Assembly: GCA_030407085.1 (NCBI GenBank)
Contig: CM059584.1
Coordinates: 8,866,001 to 8,930,000, forward strand
Source: Trichopria drosophilae
Taxonomy: Eukaryota > Arthropoda > Insecta > Hymenoptera > Diapriidae
Direction: 5' to 3'
Length of the DNA: 64,000 bases
The notes under the pieces were generated by a model, which did not search any database, was not told the origin of the DNA, and saw nothing but the letters and a program-made list of their open reading frames with translations. Every line of letters begins with the position of its first letter. Position 1 is the stretch's first letter. Positions 1 through 10,160 of this stretch are shown piece after piece. A program made the translations under genes and the position numbers.

Positions 1-934
1 CGAAAAACAACATTTCTCGTCGATTGAGGCAGTCACTAAATAAGTATTTTTGTATAGAAATATCTATTTGTTTCTCTACTAGCCATACAGCAATCGATGA
101 ACTCCTAGAATTTGAAACAAACATTTGCATTTGTTGACAAACATTTTACCCAACGACTTTTCATGTATATTTTGCATATAACGCATGTATATCTATAGTG
201 ATTTTATTCTTCGTCATTTTATTGAGAGTTTTAACAAAAATTATTTTATCATGTTCTAGAACCCACATAATGATTGCACAAAATTAATTACAACAAAATA
301 TAATTACTCAGAAAATTCTTATTTTCAAAAATTAATCATAATTCGGAAAATGAAAAAATTTCTTCAATTTGAAAACATTTTTTGGACATTTTTTTTTGCT
401 CAACTGTGTGAATGATATTCATATCTCTGAATTAAAAAATCAAATTTTAAAATTCAGAATTAATTTACTGCACTATTCGGCACAACATTTATTATTGTAT
501 GTAAAAAAAATTGTAGAATTCAATTCTTTTTTCTTAAATAGTATTTTCATCGTTTAAAAATATCAGTTTAATGAAGACTCCAAATATAAACTTAACAATA
601 CTTAATAATTAACCCATTCATTTCAAATGTATTCTATTTTCGATTGACTTACAGTTTCTTTTCATGCTGTATTTACCAAAATAAAAATCGGATGTGAGAT
701 CCAATTTGAAATTTCATTTTGTTTACAATACCGTCCTAAAATATAAGTAATATAGATTTTTAAGAGTTAAATTTTAATAAAAGTTGCCATACTTAATTTA
801 TTACTAAAATATGCGATTTTTGTGTTAAAAATAATTTTAGATCTAAAATTTGTATATGAAACCGGTGAAATACTTTCACTTTGAAAAGTGTTTTGGAGTA
901 CTAAATTTTATAATAATAAAATAATAAATTTCAA
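1..934. other. AT-rich stretch without a recognisable gene
   Basis: Very AT-rich with frequent stops in all frames. A 62-codon open frame at 369-557 is made of Phe, Leu and Asn codons, as expected by chance in such DNA. I see no RNA gene or repeat terminus here. Confidence 0.6.
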
Positions 935-1390
935 AAACGTTAGGGAAACATTAACTAAAAAAGCTTCTTTAAAAAAATTATACTAGTGAACAGTTTATTT
1001 GGTTGGATAATTCTTCAGAAATTAAAGAATACACTGCAATTTTTCCAGCTTTTTTTATCGATATTTTGAAAATTTGTTTAACTTTGTTTATAACTTACAA
1101 GAAATTCTAAAAAAAAAGGCAAATTCTCCAATGAATTCCTAGCAAAGTTGATAGTTTTCGAGGAAGAAAAATCCTGATATAACGTATGAAATTTTTTACA
1201 ATTTTTTTAGATTTTTTTTAAATTGTTTTAAATTTAGGAAAAAATTCAAGCAAAAAGTTTTCAAGTATCAACGTAATAATCTCCAAAATTTTCAATGTAT
1301 TCCCCAATTAATTCTGAGAACATTTCACTTTTATTATTGTTTTAAAGAAGCTTACAATTTTTTAGCTAAGTCGGTCCTGAAATTAAAAAA
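935..1390. mobile_element. Inverted-repeat element, family 1, copy 1
   Basis: The left part (around 958-1060, with TAACTAAAAAAGCTTCTTTA and AATACACTGCAATTTTT) is the diverged reverse complement of the right part (around 1262-1385, with CAATGTATTCCCCAATTAAT and TCGGTCCTGAAATTA). The same arrangement recurs at 32545-32935, with the shared landmarks of a 'TGTATTCC..AATTAATTCTGA' block and a 'GGTCCTGAAATT' end. Two copies with the same internal symmetry point to a non-autonomous foldback or MITE family. There is no coding capacity, and I could not define the target duplication, so the ends are approximate. Confidence 0.55.
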
Positions 1391-2537
1391 AAAAATAATT
1401 TCGGAAGCTATTTTAAGGATCGTTTCGTGATTAAATTTTGTGTTCGGGTCCTACATGTCAAAAAATTTAGGATTCGATAACACTTTTTTAAAATATTAGT
1501 TCTAAAGCTTTTATTTTCAATGGGAAAAATTGTGTATAACTTTTTAAGCTTCTATTTTAGACAAATTTTATGGTGATATTCTAAATGAAAACGAACATGA
1601 AATTTTACGTCAGATATTGTATGTCCGATATTTTTTTTTTAAATACAGTAACAATCTCAAAATTTTTGTTACTGAAACTTTTGTTAAGCAATGACAACTT
1701 AAACACGTGACAGGAATTTCAGAACTAGTATAAGGAAGAAGCTACAACGCACTTTTAAACGTGCCCAAGTGTTCTTTAAGTGTGCCACTCAACAATGTAT
1801 ATTCCAACGATTTACGCACTGATTAGACATTTTTTATAGCCTTCGTACAAAGTTAGTTCTTGAGGCACACGTATGCCGGACATCTTTTTGGATTGCCTGT
1901 TTTTGGATTTTTAACATAATTTTTTTTTATTCTAAGAAACGAAAAATTTCAAAAATTAAAAGTTATTTTTTTAAAATTGAAAAACACATTTTAGAATTTT
2001 TAATAATATGCTTATCTATAAATGCACAATTGTTTAGAGAATGCACGCACCACTGGGACCTTTCTTTCTTGAAACGTTGTGATTGTACAAAGATTCTCTG
2101 AAATTTTCAGACTGATTAAAGAAAAGTTATTTTTTGTATAGCAATATAAAAATAAAATGGGAGGATTGTACGTTGTAAAATTCAGTAAAAGTTGTGACTT
2201 AAATTCATTTTTCGTCTTTAGAGTGGTTAATTATCTTAACAAACATACACGAGTTAACATTCTAATATATTATAAACAATCGCAATCGTTTAATTCGATA
2301 AAAGTTCTGTAGAATATTACTCAAATCTGTCATCTTAAAGTCGGTGCAGTATTCATTGCCTTTTGAAATTTAAAGGGTTAAAATTTTCACAGTTAAGAAA
2401 AGGAGTCAAATTTCAAATAGTTCACCAATATTAGCATTCTACTTTACTTCTATGCAAAATTGCTGAAGAATAAATTATATTACGAATTCGTTCAAATTTA
2501 AATATTTTTTACCGTCGAAGATGTAGAAAAGTAATGA
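1391..2537. other. AT-rich stretch, nothing recognised
   Basis: Long A and T runs and no open frame of note. A slightly less AT-rich patch near 1745-1900 contains GTGCCCAAGTG and AGTGTGCC, but I cannot assign it to any feature. Confidence 0.55.
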
Positions 2538-2990
2538 CCCGGGAAAAAATGGATTATATATAATTATATATAAATTTAGATGCAATTATATACAATAATA
2601 TATAATTATATATGTTTATATACGATTATATATAATTATATACAAATTTTGATACAATTAGATCCAATTATATATTATTATATATAATTATATATAATTA
2701 TATATGGATTTTGGCCGTATATAATTATATATAATCGTATATAAACATATAGAATTATATATTAGCATATATAATTGTATATAATTGACGACTTTGTATA
2801 TAATTATATACGGCCAAAATCCATATATAATTATATATAATTATATATAATTGGATCTAATTGTATCAAAAATAGTATATAATTGTATATAATCGTATAT
2901 AAACATATATAATTATATATTATTATATATAATTGGATCTAATTGTATCAAAAATTGTATATAATTATATATAATCCATTTTTTCCCGGG
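2538..2990. mobile_element. AT-rich giant palindrome with CCCGGG termini
   Basis: Both ends carry the same inverted terminus: CCCGGGAAAAAATGGATTAT at the left and its reverse complement at the right. The interior is almost entirely overlapping TATATAATTATATA-type words. A few non-repetitive words (GATCCAATT and TTGTATCAAAAA on one side, their complements on the other) also occur in mirror arrangement, so the whole unit could form a long cruciform or hairpin. It is non-coding. It is most simply a MITE whose interior expanded by microsatellite growth. The flanks show no clear target duplication. Confidence 0.7.
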
Positions 2991-4024
2991 GAATTTTAAT
3001 TACTTTAAAGTTCGATCTGACATTTTCAAAGTTTAAATCTCCGTAAGTTCTTTTATTCCTGTTGATTTGCCTTAATTTGTCAGTAATTACTCTGGCCATG
3101 TACAAATATTCAGTGAAAATTAGCGAACTTCCAGATGATCAGGGTGAGAATCTTTTAACATTTTGTTACCAATTATTATGGACACTTTTTTGAAAATGCA
3201 CGAAGATTTTCAAGAAAAAAAAAAAACAATTGTACTGTTTTCATATCCTAGACATTCAACCTTTCCATAATTTTTACATGTATGTTTATAAACTATTTAT
3301 TTAGAAACATTCGTATTAAATGTACGAAATGAAAATACACGTTTTTTGTTGTGACTTTTAAACCTGTTTTGTATCGTCACAAATTACACTTTCTTACATA
3401 ATCTGATTGGACAATACGTCGATCGTTATACTTTAATATAAAGTATTTCTGAGAAATGTCATTTTGAAAACTTGTTGATTCTTTGTTAGGCGTAGGTTCA
3501 TATACACGCACGTGCGAAGGTCATAAATGCCATATGTATTCCATTTACTTAAAAAGTATACGGTCGAGCATCTGTGTTTTTTTACTCATCATGTGTTTCG
3601 ATGGTCTTAATAATTCATAGATAACTTGCTGAAATGATAGAAATGGGAATAAAATTCTTACAAATGTATCAATCGATTCACATACTGAATTGTAAACGAT
3701 TCAGAGCCAGCAGTTGAAGAAGTGCAAAAGTTCACGGGGAAGAATCAAATACCACATGATGTTTAATGTAAATTAAGATTAATTATAAAAATGTCCGTGA
3801 ATTAAAAATCATAAAATATTCGAAATTGGAATGATTCTTAGGTGATAGTTTGTTAGATTCTCAGCAATTTTTAAAACAAAAACAAGTTTTTTGAGCCGTA
3901 TCCCATAATGGCTAAATGCCAAGTATTTTTTATTTACATTAAACATCTCAGATTTATATTAAATTTGGATATGTTGTAAAATTTGAATTAATAACACAGA
4001 ACACAGGCCCACAAAACAAAAAAA
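2991..4024. other. AT-rich stretch, nothing recognised
   Basis: No sizeable open frame, no RNA gene and no repeat terminus found between the AT palindrome and the composite element that begins near 4025. Confidence 0.5.
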
Positions 4025-4330
4025 GTATACTGTTTTTTGAGTGGCGCATGGTTACTAGTATGTATTTTGAGCCGCTGAACTCGAATCTGCAATAAAAATG
4101 AGTGGGAAAATCCCATTTTTTATTGCAGATTCGTGTTCAGCAGGTAAAAATACATAAGAATGTTGTGATCAGAATTTGATAAAAGTCATATTCATCACTT
4201 TCGAAGTCTTTATGGATATAAAAAATTTTAAAATAGTACAAATGTAGGTATGTTTCCAATAAAAATAGAGGTAAAATAATGTTAGGCTTGGACCTAAAAA
4301 ACAGTCAAGGGCCAACCTTAATTTAATGTG

Positions 4331-4391
4331 CCACCTTGAAAAATTGTAATTTTTCTCAACGTTTCCGACTATTTCAGTCCCTCTTCTGGAG
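4331..4391 (-). repeat. Penelope-type pLTR fragment, inverted copy with hammerhead-like core
   Basis: On the minus strand this reads as a block containing GAAGAGGGACTGAAATAGTC followed by GGAAACGTTGAG, then an A/T-rich tail ending CAAGGTGG. It is the inverted partner of 4721-4779. The GGACT/AGTC stem between a GAAGAG-like segment and GGAAACG resembles the stem II and GAAA part of a hammerhead ribozyme, a known feature of Penelope-like element pLTRs. The conserved CUGAUGA is not intact, so activity is unlikely. Confidence 0.5.
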
Positions 4392-4411
4392 AACTACAAT
4401 CACAAAGATAA

Positions 4412-4681
4412 TCACAAACGAAAACGGTTATAACGGCGCACAGAGAAGAACGTCAACACAATTTCGATTGGCAAGATGTAAAAATTCTGGATACTGAAAG
4501 CAATTTTTGGAAAAGAAGATTATCTGAAATGATACATATAAAATTGCAACCTAATGCTCATAATAAAATCGAAGATGCTCAAAATTTAAATTTCTCGTAT
4601 GATAAGTTATTACGTCACATAAAAGCTAATTTTTACTCCCACCACAACAATCGAGAGTATATAAGCAGTGACCAAACGTGA
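4412..4681 (+). pseudogene. Penelope-like retroelement GIY-YIG endonuclease fragment
   Basis: An 89-codon open stretch without an initiator codon follows an in-frame stop and ends in TGA. Its product contains ITAHREERQ, FDWQDVKILDTE and KRRLSEMIHIK. This order (an H-rich entry, F-D-W-x-x-V-K-I-L-D-x-E, then K-R-x-x-S-E-M-I-H-I-K) is the usual C-terminal end of the GIY-YIG endonuclease domain fused to Penelope-like reverse transcriptases. In those elements it nicks target DNA for retrotransposition. The reverse transcriptase and the catalytic GIY-YIG start are absent, so this is a dead 5'-truncated piece. Inverted flanking blocks with a shared AAATTGTAATTTTTCTCAAC-type segment support the pLTR interpretation. 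The family match comes from pattern recall, not a search. Confidence 0.72.
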
Positions 4682-4720
4682 GATAGGTCATCAGTTACCA
4701 TTTAGCTAATCATTGCATGC

Positions 4721-4779
4721 TCCTGAAAAGGGACTGAAATTGTCCAAAACGTTGAGAAAAATTACAATTTTTCAAGGTG
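4721..4779 (+). repeat. Penelope-type pLTR fragment, direct copy with hammerhead-like core
   Basis: CTGAAAAGGGACTGAAATTG followed by TCCAAAACGTTGAG mirrors 4331-4391. GGAC and GTCC can pair around a short loop, followed by AAAACG where a hammerhead would have GAAACG. It lies just 3' of the GIY-YIG stop, as a pLTR does in Penelope-like elements. Confidence 0.5.
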
Positions 4780-5081
4780 ATATAAAAATTTATATTTTAA
4801 AGGTTTTTTGAGGTTAGGTAAAAAACGAACAGGGAAACTCCTACTTGTTATTGCACATTCGTATTCTGCGGGTCAATACAAATAAGAATAACGTGATTTG
4901 AATAAGAGAAAAGTCATATTCAACACTTTAAAAGCCTTTATAGCTATAAAAATTGTTTTTTTAAATGTTTTTTGAGGTTATTTCTAAAACGAGCAGGGAA
5001 ACCTCCATTTTTTAGTACAGATTCGTGTTCAGCGAGTCAAAATACATATTAGTAACCATGCGCCGCTCACAAAATAGTGAC

Positions 5082-6103
5082 TTTTATTATTTGTAACTTT
5101 TTTTAGCTGCGGAAAAATATATTTAAAGGGTGAAATAGCCCACTCAAAAATCAGTTCGGGGATAGCTTACCTCCTAATTTTTATCCTCCATTGAAAATGT
5201 CTAGGCAAATATTTTTTTTCTATTGAAAGATATTACTCCCCTACCAAAAATCATTAAAATCGTTCTTTTATTTAACGCCATCTAGTGGAAAAAACTCGCT
5301 ATATCAAAAAAGATAATCCAAAATTAGAGAAATCTAAGATCAGGCGTAAATAGACTGCTTCAAGATTAAAATTTAAAGAAGTCATAAGAAAGAGTACTTT
5401 AAGAGTTGGCTTTCGAGCCTCTTTGTGGGGGAAAAGCTTTCAGGGCCTATGTTTGTAAAAAATAATTTTGAATGTAAATTATGTAGGATATCCGTCAATG
5501 TTTTATCGTCAATGATCGAGTTGTAGCTAGTAAATAGAATGGGCCAGTTTTGTTCACGCTTGGAAGAAAAAGCCAATGACTCCTGCATTCCGATTTCGAG
5601 GTGATAAGCCGATTGCTAGTTTTCTTTAAAGCCAGTCGCTGACGACCTTGGATCATTTATATGTAAGATATCAAGATTCGTTAGAAGGAGGATTTTCATC
5701 TATTGTCATGATCGTTTTAAAGGTATGCAGAACGTCGGATCAATCGACATGAAATTCGTGTCTAAAAAATCTTTATATTTCTCAGGGAAACTTTTTTGTG
5801 CAGTCTACAACTAATATTAAAAATTCAGTTCCAACTGAGTAACTACTAATTTACTATTAAATGAAGAGTCCCTGATTATTTCACAAACATTCTCTACTAT
5901 TTCAGGCACCAGAGGCAATCTCACCAAAATCGTGGCTGTTCACTGCATTTCTTGTGAGTTTCGCAGTTTTAATCAAGTAGGACATTGTATGCAACTAACT
6001 AACATTTTAGAATCTACAATTTAATATGCAAACTTAAGCTTATGCAATGATTATAGTCTTCTATAAACATGTTCGGAGTTACTTCATTCTTTTGATAGAA
6101 TAT
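5082..6103. other. Unassigned AT-rich stretch
   Basis: A 68-codon minus-strand open frame (5382-5588) lies here, but it has no recognisable motif and no splice or repeat support. The only notable short site is the CTCF-like word at 5275-5288. Confidence 0.45.
5275..5288 (-). promoter_or_regulatory. CTCF-like insulator motif candidate
   Basis: ACGCCATCTAGTGG is the reverse-strand form of the widely conserved CTCF core (CCACTAGATGGCG-like). Related words recur at 53341-53355 and 53467-53480. A single short motif is weak evidence, and these words could also be part of dispersed repeats. Confidence 0.3.
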
Positions 6104-6298
6104 GGCTGGGAAACAAAGTTCCGAAAATCAAAATCCCGAAAGGCTAAAATTTCGATATTCCGTGAGTCCAAAGTATTATAAATCGCTTTCTTTTTGGTAA
6201 ATTTTCAAATACAAAGTGAAAAAAATCACGCTGGAGTCTTACTATATCGAAATTTTGGCCATTCGGTGTGTTGATTTTCGGAACTTTGTTCCCCGGCT
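6104..6298. mobile_element. hAT-like MITE, GGCCGGGGAAC family, copy 1
   Basis: Terminal inverted repeats close to GGCCGGGGAACAAAGTTCCG continue into AAAATCAA at both ends. The element is flanked by a perfect 8-bp direct repeat, TAGAATAT, at 6096-6103 and 6299-6306. An 8-bp target duplication is typical of hAT elements. The 195-bp element has no coding capacity. Each terminus also contains a small dyad (GGAAC-AAA-GTTCC). Related copies lie at 30103-30295 and 42239-42385. Confidence 0.87.
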
Positions 6299-7434
6299 TA
6301 GAATATTAGTGTGTTTAAGTATCATGTGAATTACTAACGGAATTAGATTTTTAACCATACTCGACATTTTTTTAGGGAAAAATTACTATACTCTAAGGAA
6401 TTTAGAAGATGGAATTATTTTTTTTACGAAAGCATTATTCTTTAGGCAAATTGCTATGCTACTAAGGAAAATTTTCGGATTAATATTTTCAAGCATTGTA
6501 ATTTTATTAAAATACAAATTAGTTTTTTATTTTTGATTGTTCTGGCATGAATTAATTCAACAAAAAAGTATGTTAACATACGAAGAGTACGTCAAAGTTT
6601 AGACGTATAAAAATAATATATCTCATAAAGTATCTATATTTCTAAGATGTTATAACAAATTTAATATTTGTCAAGCATTCATATCTTATTTGAAATAGAA
6701 GGACTCAAGAAGTCATTTACCCAGGTCAAATAATATTTAAAATAGTTGTAATATAAATAATGTCTATAAAATAAAATATATTGAAATGAGTTGAAAATGA
6801 TTTCGTAATCATTCTCAGTGTAGTAAAATTTTATCGCACATAAAAAGCGATTTGTCTTTTAAAATAATTACTGTGAATAAGCTTCAGGCTTATCATTAGG
6901 CTTCTCATTAGTATAAATTCGAATTGGTAAAAACTTAAGTAACAGTGCATAAAGATTTATTACATTCTTCGATATAAATATTGATACGTATTAATATGTA
7001 AATAGTATATTATTAACATCGTTAATCAGATTGAAATTCTTACGAGGAAAATAACTTAAATAATGAAAATAACAACTAACGAGACGCTATTTTCCTGTAA
7101 TCAAATTTTAATATTCAGGAATGTTTTAAGTTACTTTATATCGTCGGTCATAATAAACGTTACAGATTTTATCATAATACTATATTTCTATTTGTTGCAT
7201 AGAAAACTACACTATTTCATGTACTTAACTAACTCCTGATATTTCCGTCTGTTTCGGATACAATCAACCTTATCGGAAGGATTTCTGCAATTTTATTTAA
7301 ATAAAATAACCATAACATTTGGTCTAACTCAGTATTATAATATTATAATAACCTAATCATTAATAATAGCACTGAAGAAAATGGCTTTAGGCAAACAACT
7401 TAAGAATAATTACATGTATTTGCACATATGTAAC
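6299..7434. other. AT-rich stretch, nothing recognised
   Basis: No open frame, RNA gene or repeat end found. Numerous TTATTA/TAATAA words only. Confidence 0.5.
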
Positions 7435-7438
7435 TTAA

Positions 7439-8505
7439 CCCTTTTTTGCCTGAAATCAGAAAAGCAGGTACATCAACTCCAGCATAGTTTCTGAAGTGAA
7501 AATAATTTTTTTTAATTTTCGAAATATACCTTTCCTACTATTTTCAAGTGTGCTCTATCGATTCCCGTCGAGAAAATGACGAAATAATGATTATTTATGC
7601 AAAAATTTTGCAAAATAAAATAAAAAATCCATAATTTTTAGGTCATTTTTTTCATTTTTTCCGATTTTCTCCCCCAAAACGGGGCACAATCAATGAAACG
7701 CATACGTAAAAAGTGTTCCCGATTGTTGAAGATAAATAATATACTGGTAGAATATTTTTTAGAAGCAATGGCCGATTCAAAATGGCCGCGGAACGAAACA
7801 AATTTATTCAAAATTATTAATTCCTTGAAATAGAGATCTTGGAAACTTTTTTTGAGTTTTATAATGATGATATAAATATTGACTGGTTATGTACGAAGAT
7901 TATAATAATTTTGAGTTGATAAATTCAAAATTGCGGATCCGTAATGGCCACCGTATGTAAATCGCATCGCTCATATGCAACGTTAATGCGTGAATCTGTT
8001 TAAAAGTTGAAAATATGTGTTCGATAATTACGAATATTATACACGTTCGGGCATAACCAGTCAATATTTATATCATCATTATAAAACTCAAAAAAAGTTT
8101 ACAAGATCTCTATTTCAAGGAATTAATAATTTTGAATAAATTTGTTTCGTTCCGCGGCCATTTTGAATCGGCCATTGCTTCTAAAAAATATTCTACCAGT
8201 ATATTATTTATCTTCAACAATCGGGATCACTTTTTACGTATGCGTTTCGTTGATTGTGCCCCGTTTTGGGGGAGAAAAACGGAAAAAATGAAAAAAAATG
8301 ACCTAAAAATCATGGATTTTTCATTTTATTTTGCAAAATTTTTGCATAAATAATCATTATTTCGTCATTTTCTCGACGGGAATCGATAGAGCACACTTGA
8401 AAATAGTAGGAAAAGTATATTTCGAAAATTAAAAAAAATTATTTTCACTCCAGAAACTGTGCTGGAGTTGATGTACCTGCTTTTCTGATTTCAGGCAAAA
8501 AAGGG
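7439..8505. mobile_element. piggyBac-like foldback element with ~450-bp inverted repeats
   Basis: The element is flanked by TTAA on both sides (7435-7438 and 8506-8509). It begins CCCTTTTTTGCCTG and ends with the reverse complement CAGGCAAAAAAGGG. TTAA target duplication with CCCT-type ends is diagnostic of the piggyBac group. The two arms (about 7439-7890 and 8052-8505) match almost base for base, leaving a spacer of roughly 160 bp, so the single strand would fold into a very long hairpin. A 73-codon open frame at 8132-8353 lies wholly in the right arm and is not a gene. No transposase is present, so movement would need one supplied in trans. Confidence 0.87.
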
Positions 8506-8509
8506 TTAA

Positions 8510-9529
8510 AAGGTCATTCGTCCGGCATTCGAAGCGCCAGGGGATGATTTCCCGGCGCAGCACCTATTTTTTTTATTTTCAAAACAAAAATAATAAAAAA
8601 AATCTCAGGAATTTCTATCCTTTGCATCTTTGGAAATTTAATTACGTTTATGTAAATTTTGTAACTAAATCATAATTTTTTAAAGATTTGTTAACAAAAA
8701 TATTTCAGTGCATTAATAGAGCTCTTTCTTTTACTACCTTCAAAGTAAAGTGCATTTAATAAAACTGGAGAGAATTTTTATCAGGATACAATATGATTCA
8801 ATTAAACAAAAATTGTTTGTAAACATTTTCGAAACCAATCATCATACATTCGATTCAGGCCTTCGCACAACAAATTATTGTTAGTACAGAATTAGTAGTT
8901 CATATTGATATTGGCAATTAGTAAGCAAAAAACGTCTAATTCTACGTTAACATGTCAATTATTATACATTTATTTTGATAAACACAATTTTCTAATAATT
9001 AAGTTTGTGTACTCACAAATTAAATACGACCAATAAATACGTAATAGTAATAATAATAGTATAAAATATGTTTATATTTTCGTTTGTGTTTACATATTGA
9101 CATATATAAATTTATATAAAGTTTAGGATTTGAGTCAAATTATGCACGATCCAAATACGTTACGACTTAACCTTTTTTCTCAGGGTCACGTTAGCCGATA
9201 ACAGCATTTGAATTAACGACGGAAATATATCAACGATTACAAGTACAAAAATAAACGAAAATGACAAAAGTAGTTGTTCGCACATAAAAATAGAAGAAAA
9301 TGAAAAACAGTGATTATGCGATATTGACGATAGATGCGTTTGAGGCATCTAAAAACAAAATACAATGAAATTGTATGATGTAGATATTAAGTGAAGTTTT
9401 ATGTTATTAGGGAATTAAAATTAATAAAGTAAGGGAAGTAGGCTTGCAAATTTAATTACGATTATGTAATAAAATTGTTTACTTACTAATACGTAGTAAG
9501 AAAATTACCTTAAACTAAGCAAAGCACAA
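8510..9529. other. AT-rich stretch without recognised gene
   Basis: Only small chance open frames, such as a Ser/Phe/Leu-rich minus-strand one at 9160-9348. A short GC-richer patch at 8520-8570 follows the piggyBac-like insertion. Confidence 0.5.
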
Positions 9530-9727
9530 TTAGTACATGTACCTTGGGTGAAAACCCTCAACTTCCTGCCCTTGACTAGGAATATACTCTTTTCCATCAA
9601 AGTGAACTCGTTTAAAAGTAATCCTATCGTATGTCGACAAAGTATATTTCAAAAGTCCCACAATCTTAATAATAATGAAGAATATATTATAGGGTTCTTT
9701 CCGCCCTTGGTAGATAATGGGTAGCAA
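9530..9727 (-). other. Possible coding exon or coding relic, unidentified
   Basis: The minus-strand open frame is the only one in this part whose product does not look like translated AT-rich noise. Its second half reads LSTYDRITFKRVHF, then DGKEYIPSQGQEVEGFHPR, with varied residues and few Phe/Leu/Asn runs. On that strand an AG at TATTATTATTAAG lies upstream of the good part, and AAGGTACATG near the end could serve as a donor, so an internal exon of about 40 codons is possible. I do not recognise the family. It could equally be a transposon or viral-insertion relic. Confidence 0.22.
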
Positions 9728-9836
9728 AATTCACTACAAAAATTAATTCTTTGATGTAATTTCGTCTAAAACGTGCAATTTTGCTATTTTTTGGGAACAC
9801 TTGGCAGTCGTGCGGAAAATACCACTACCAAAATCA

Positions 9837-10160
9837 CTATTTAATACCGTGCTTTGTTTTCGAAACCATAATGCATCGCGCTGAGCAAAGTGAATAACTG
9901 TCGGTTGTTCGGTTGGAGCTCATCGTCATTTCCATTATCGCGGAAGATTGGACTATCGAAGCAGTGGTAGTAGCCTTCATCGCCAGGCGGCAATGTGTTT
10001 TACCTCGCCATGTGCCCAAGTAGAGTGGGACGAACTGTCGTCTGGCAATGAATTGCGCAAACGACTGTTTATGTTTAATGCATATAGGCAGTTCCGGACA
10101 CTTGACGCCGAATACAGCGACATTAACGCCGTGATTACCATAATATGGCGTAGTCACTAA
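9837..10160. other. GC-richer patch open on both strands, function unknown
   Basis: Frames of 106 codons (minus) and 70 codons (plus, with about 18 more codons open upstream) overlap in a patch clearly less AT-rich than its surroundings. Neither product shows a motif I know. The overlap says that at most one is real. A unique conserved non-coding element or an old insertion is as likely as a gene. Confidence 0.2.

Larger units (their letters stand above)
4025..5081. mobile_element. Composite element with long terminal inverted repeats and a Penelope-like core
   Basis: The left end (TTTTGAGTGGCGCATGG, then TAGTATGTATTTTGAGC and GAATCTGCAATAAAAA) is repeated in reverse complement at the right end (GATTCGTGTTCAGCGAGTC, AAATACATATTAGTAAC, CCATGCGCCGCTCACAAAA). 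Inside lie a short perfect hairpin (about 4082-4135), a direct duplication of the 'AAAAGTCATATTCA..' block (near 4175 and again near 4908), and the Penelope relic described separately. The outer repeats and the nested fragment suggest repeated rearrangement at one insertion site. Exact boundaries are uncertain. Confidence 0.65.

Noticed and set aside
8132..8353. 73-codon open frame
   Set aside because: It lies wholly in the right arm of the piggyBac-like foldback and has its mirror in the left arm, so it is repeat sequence.
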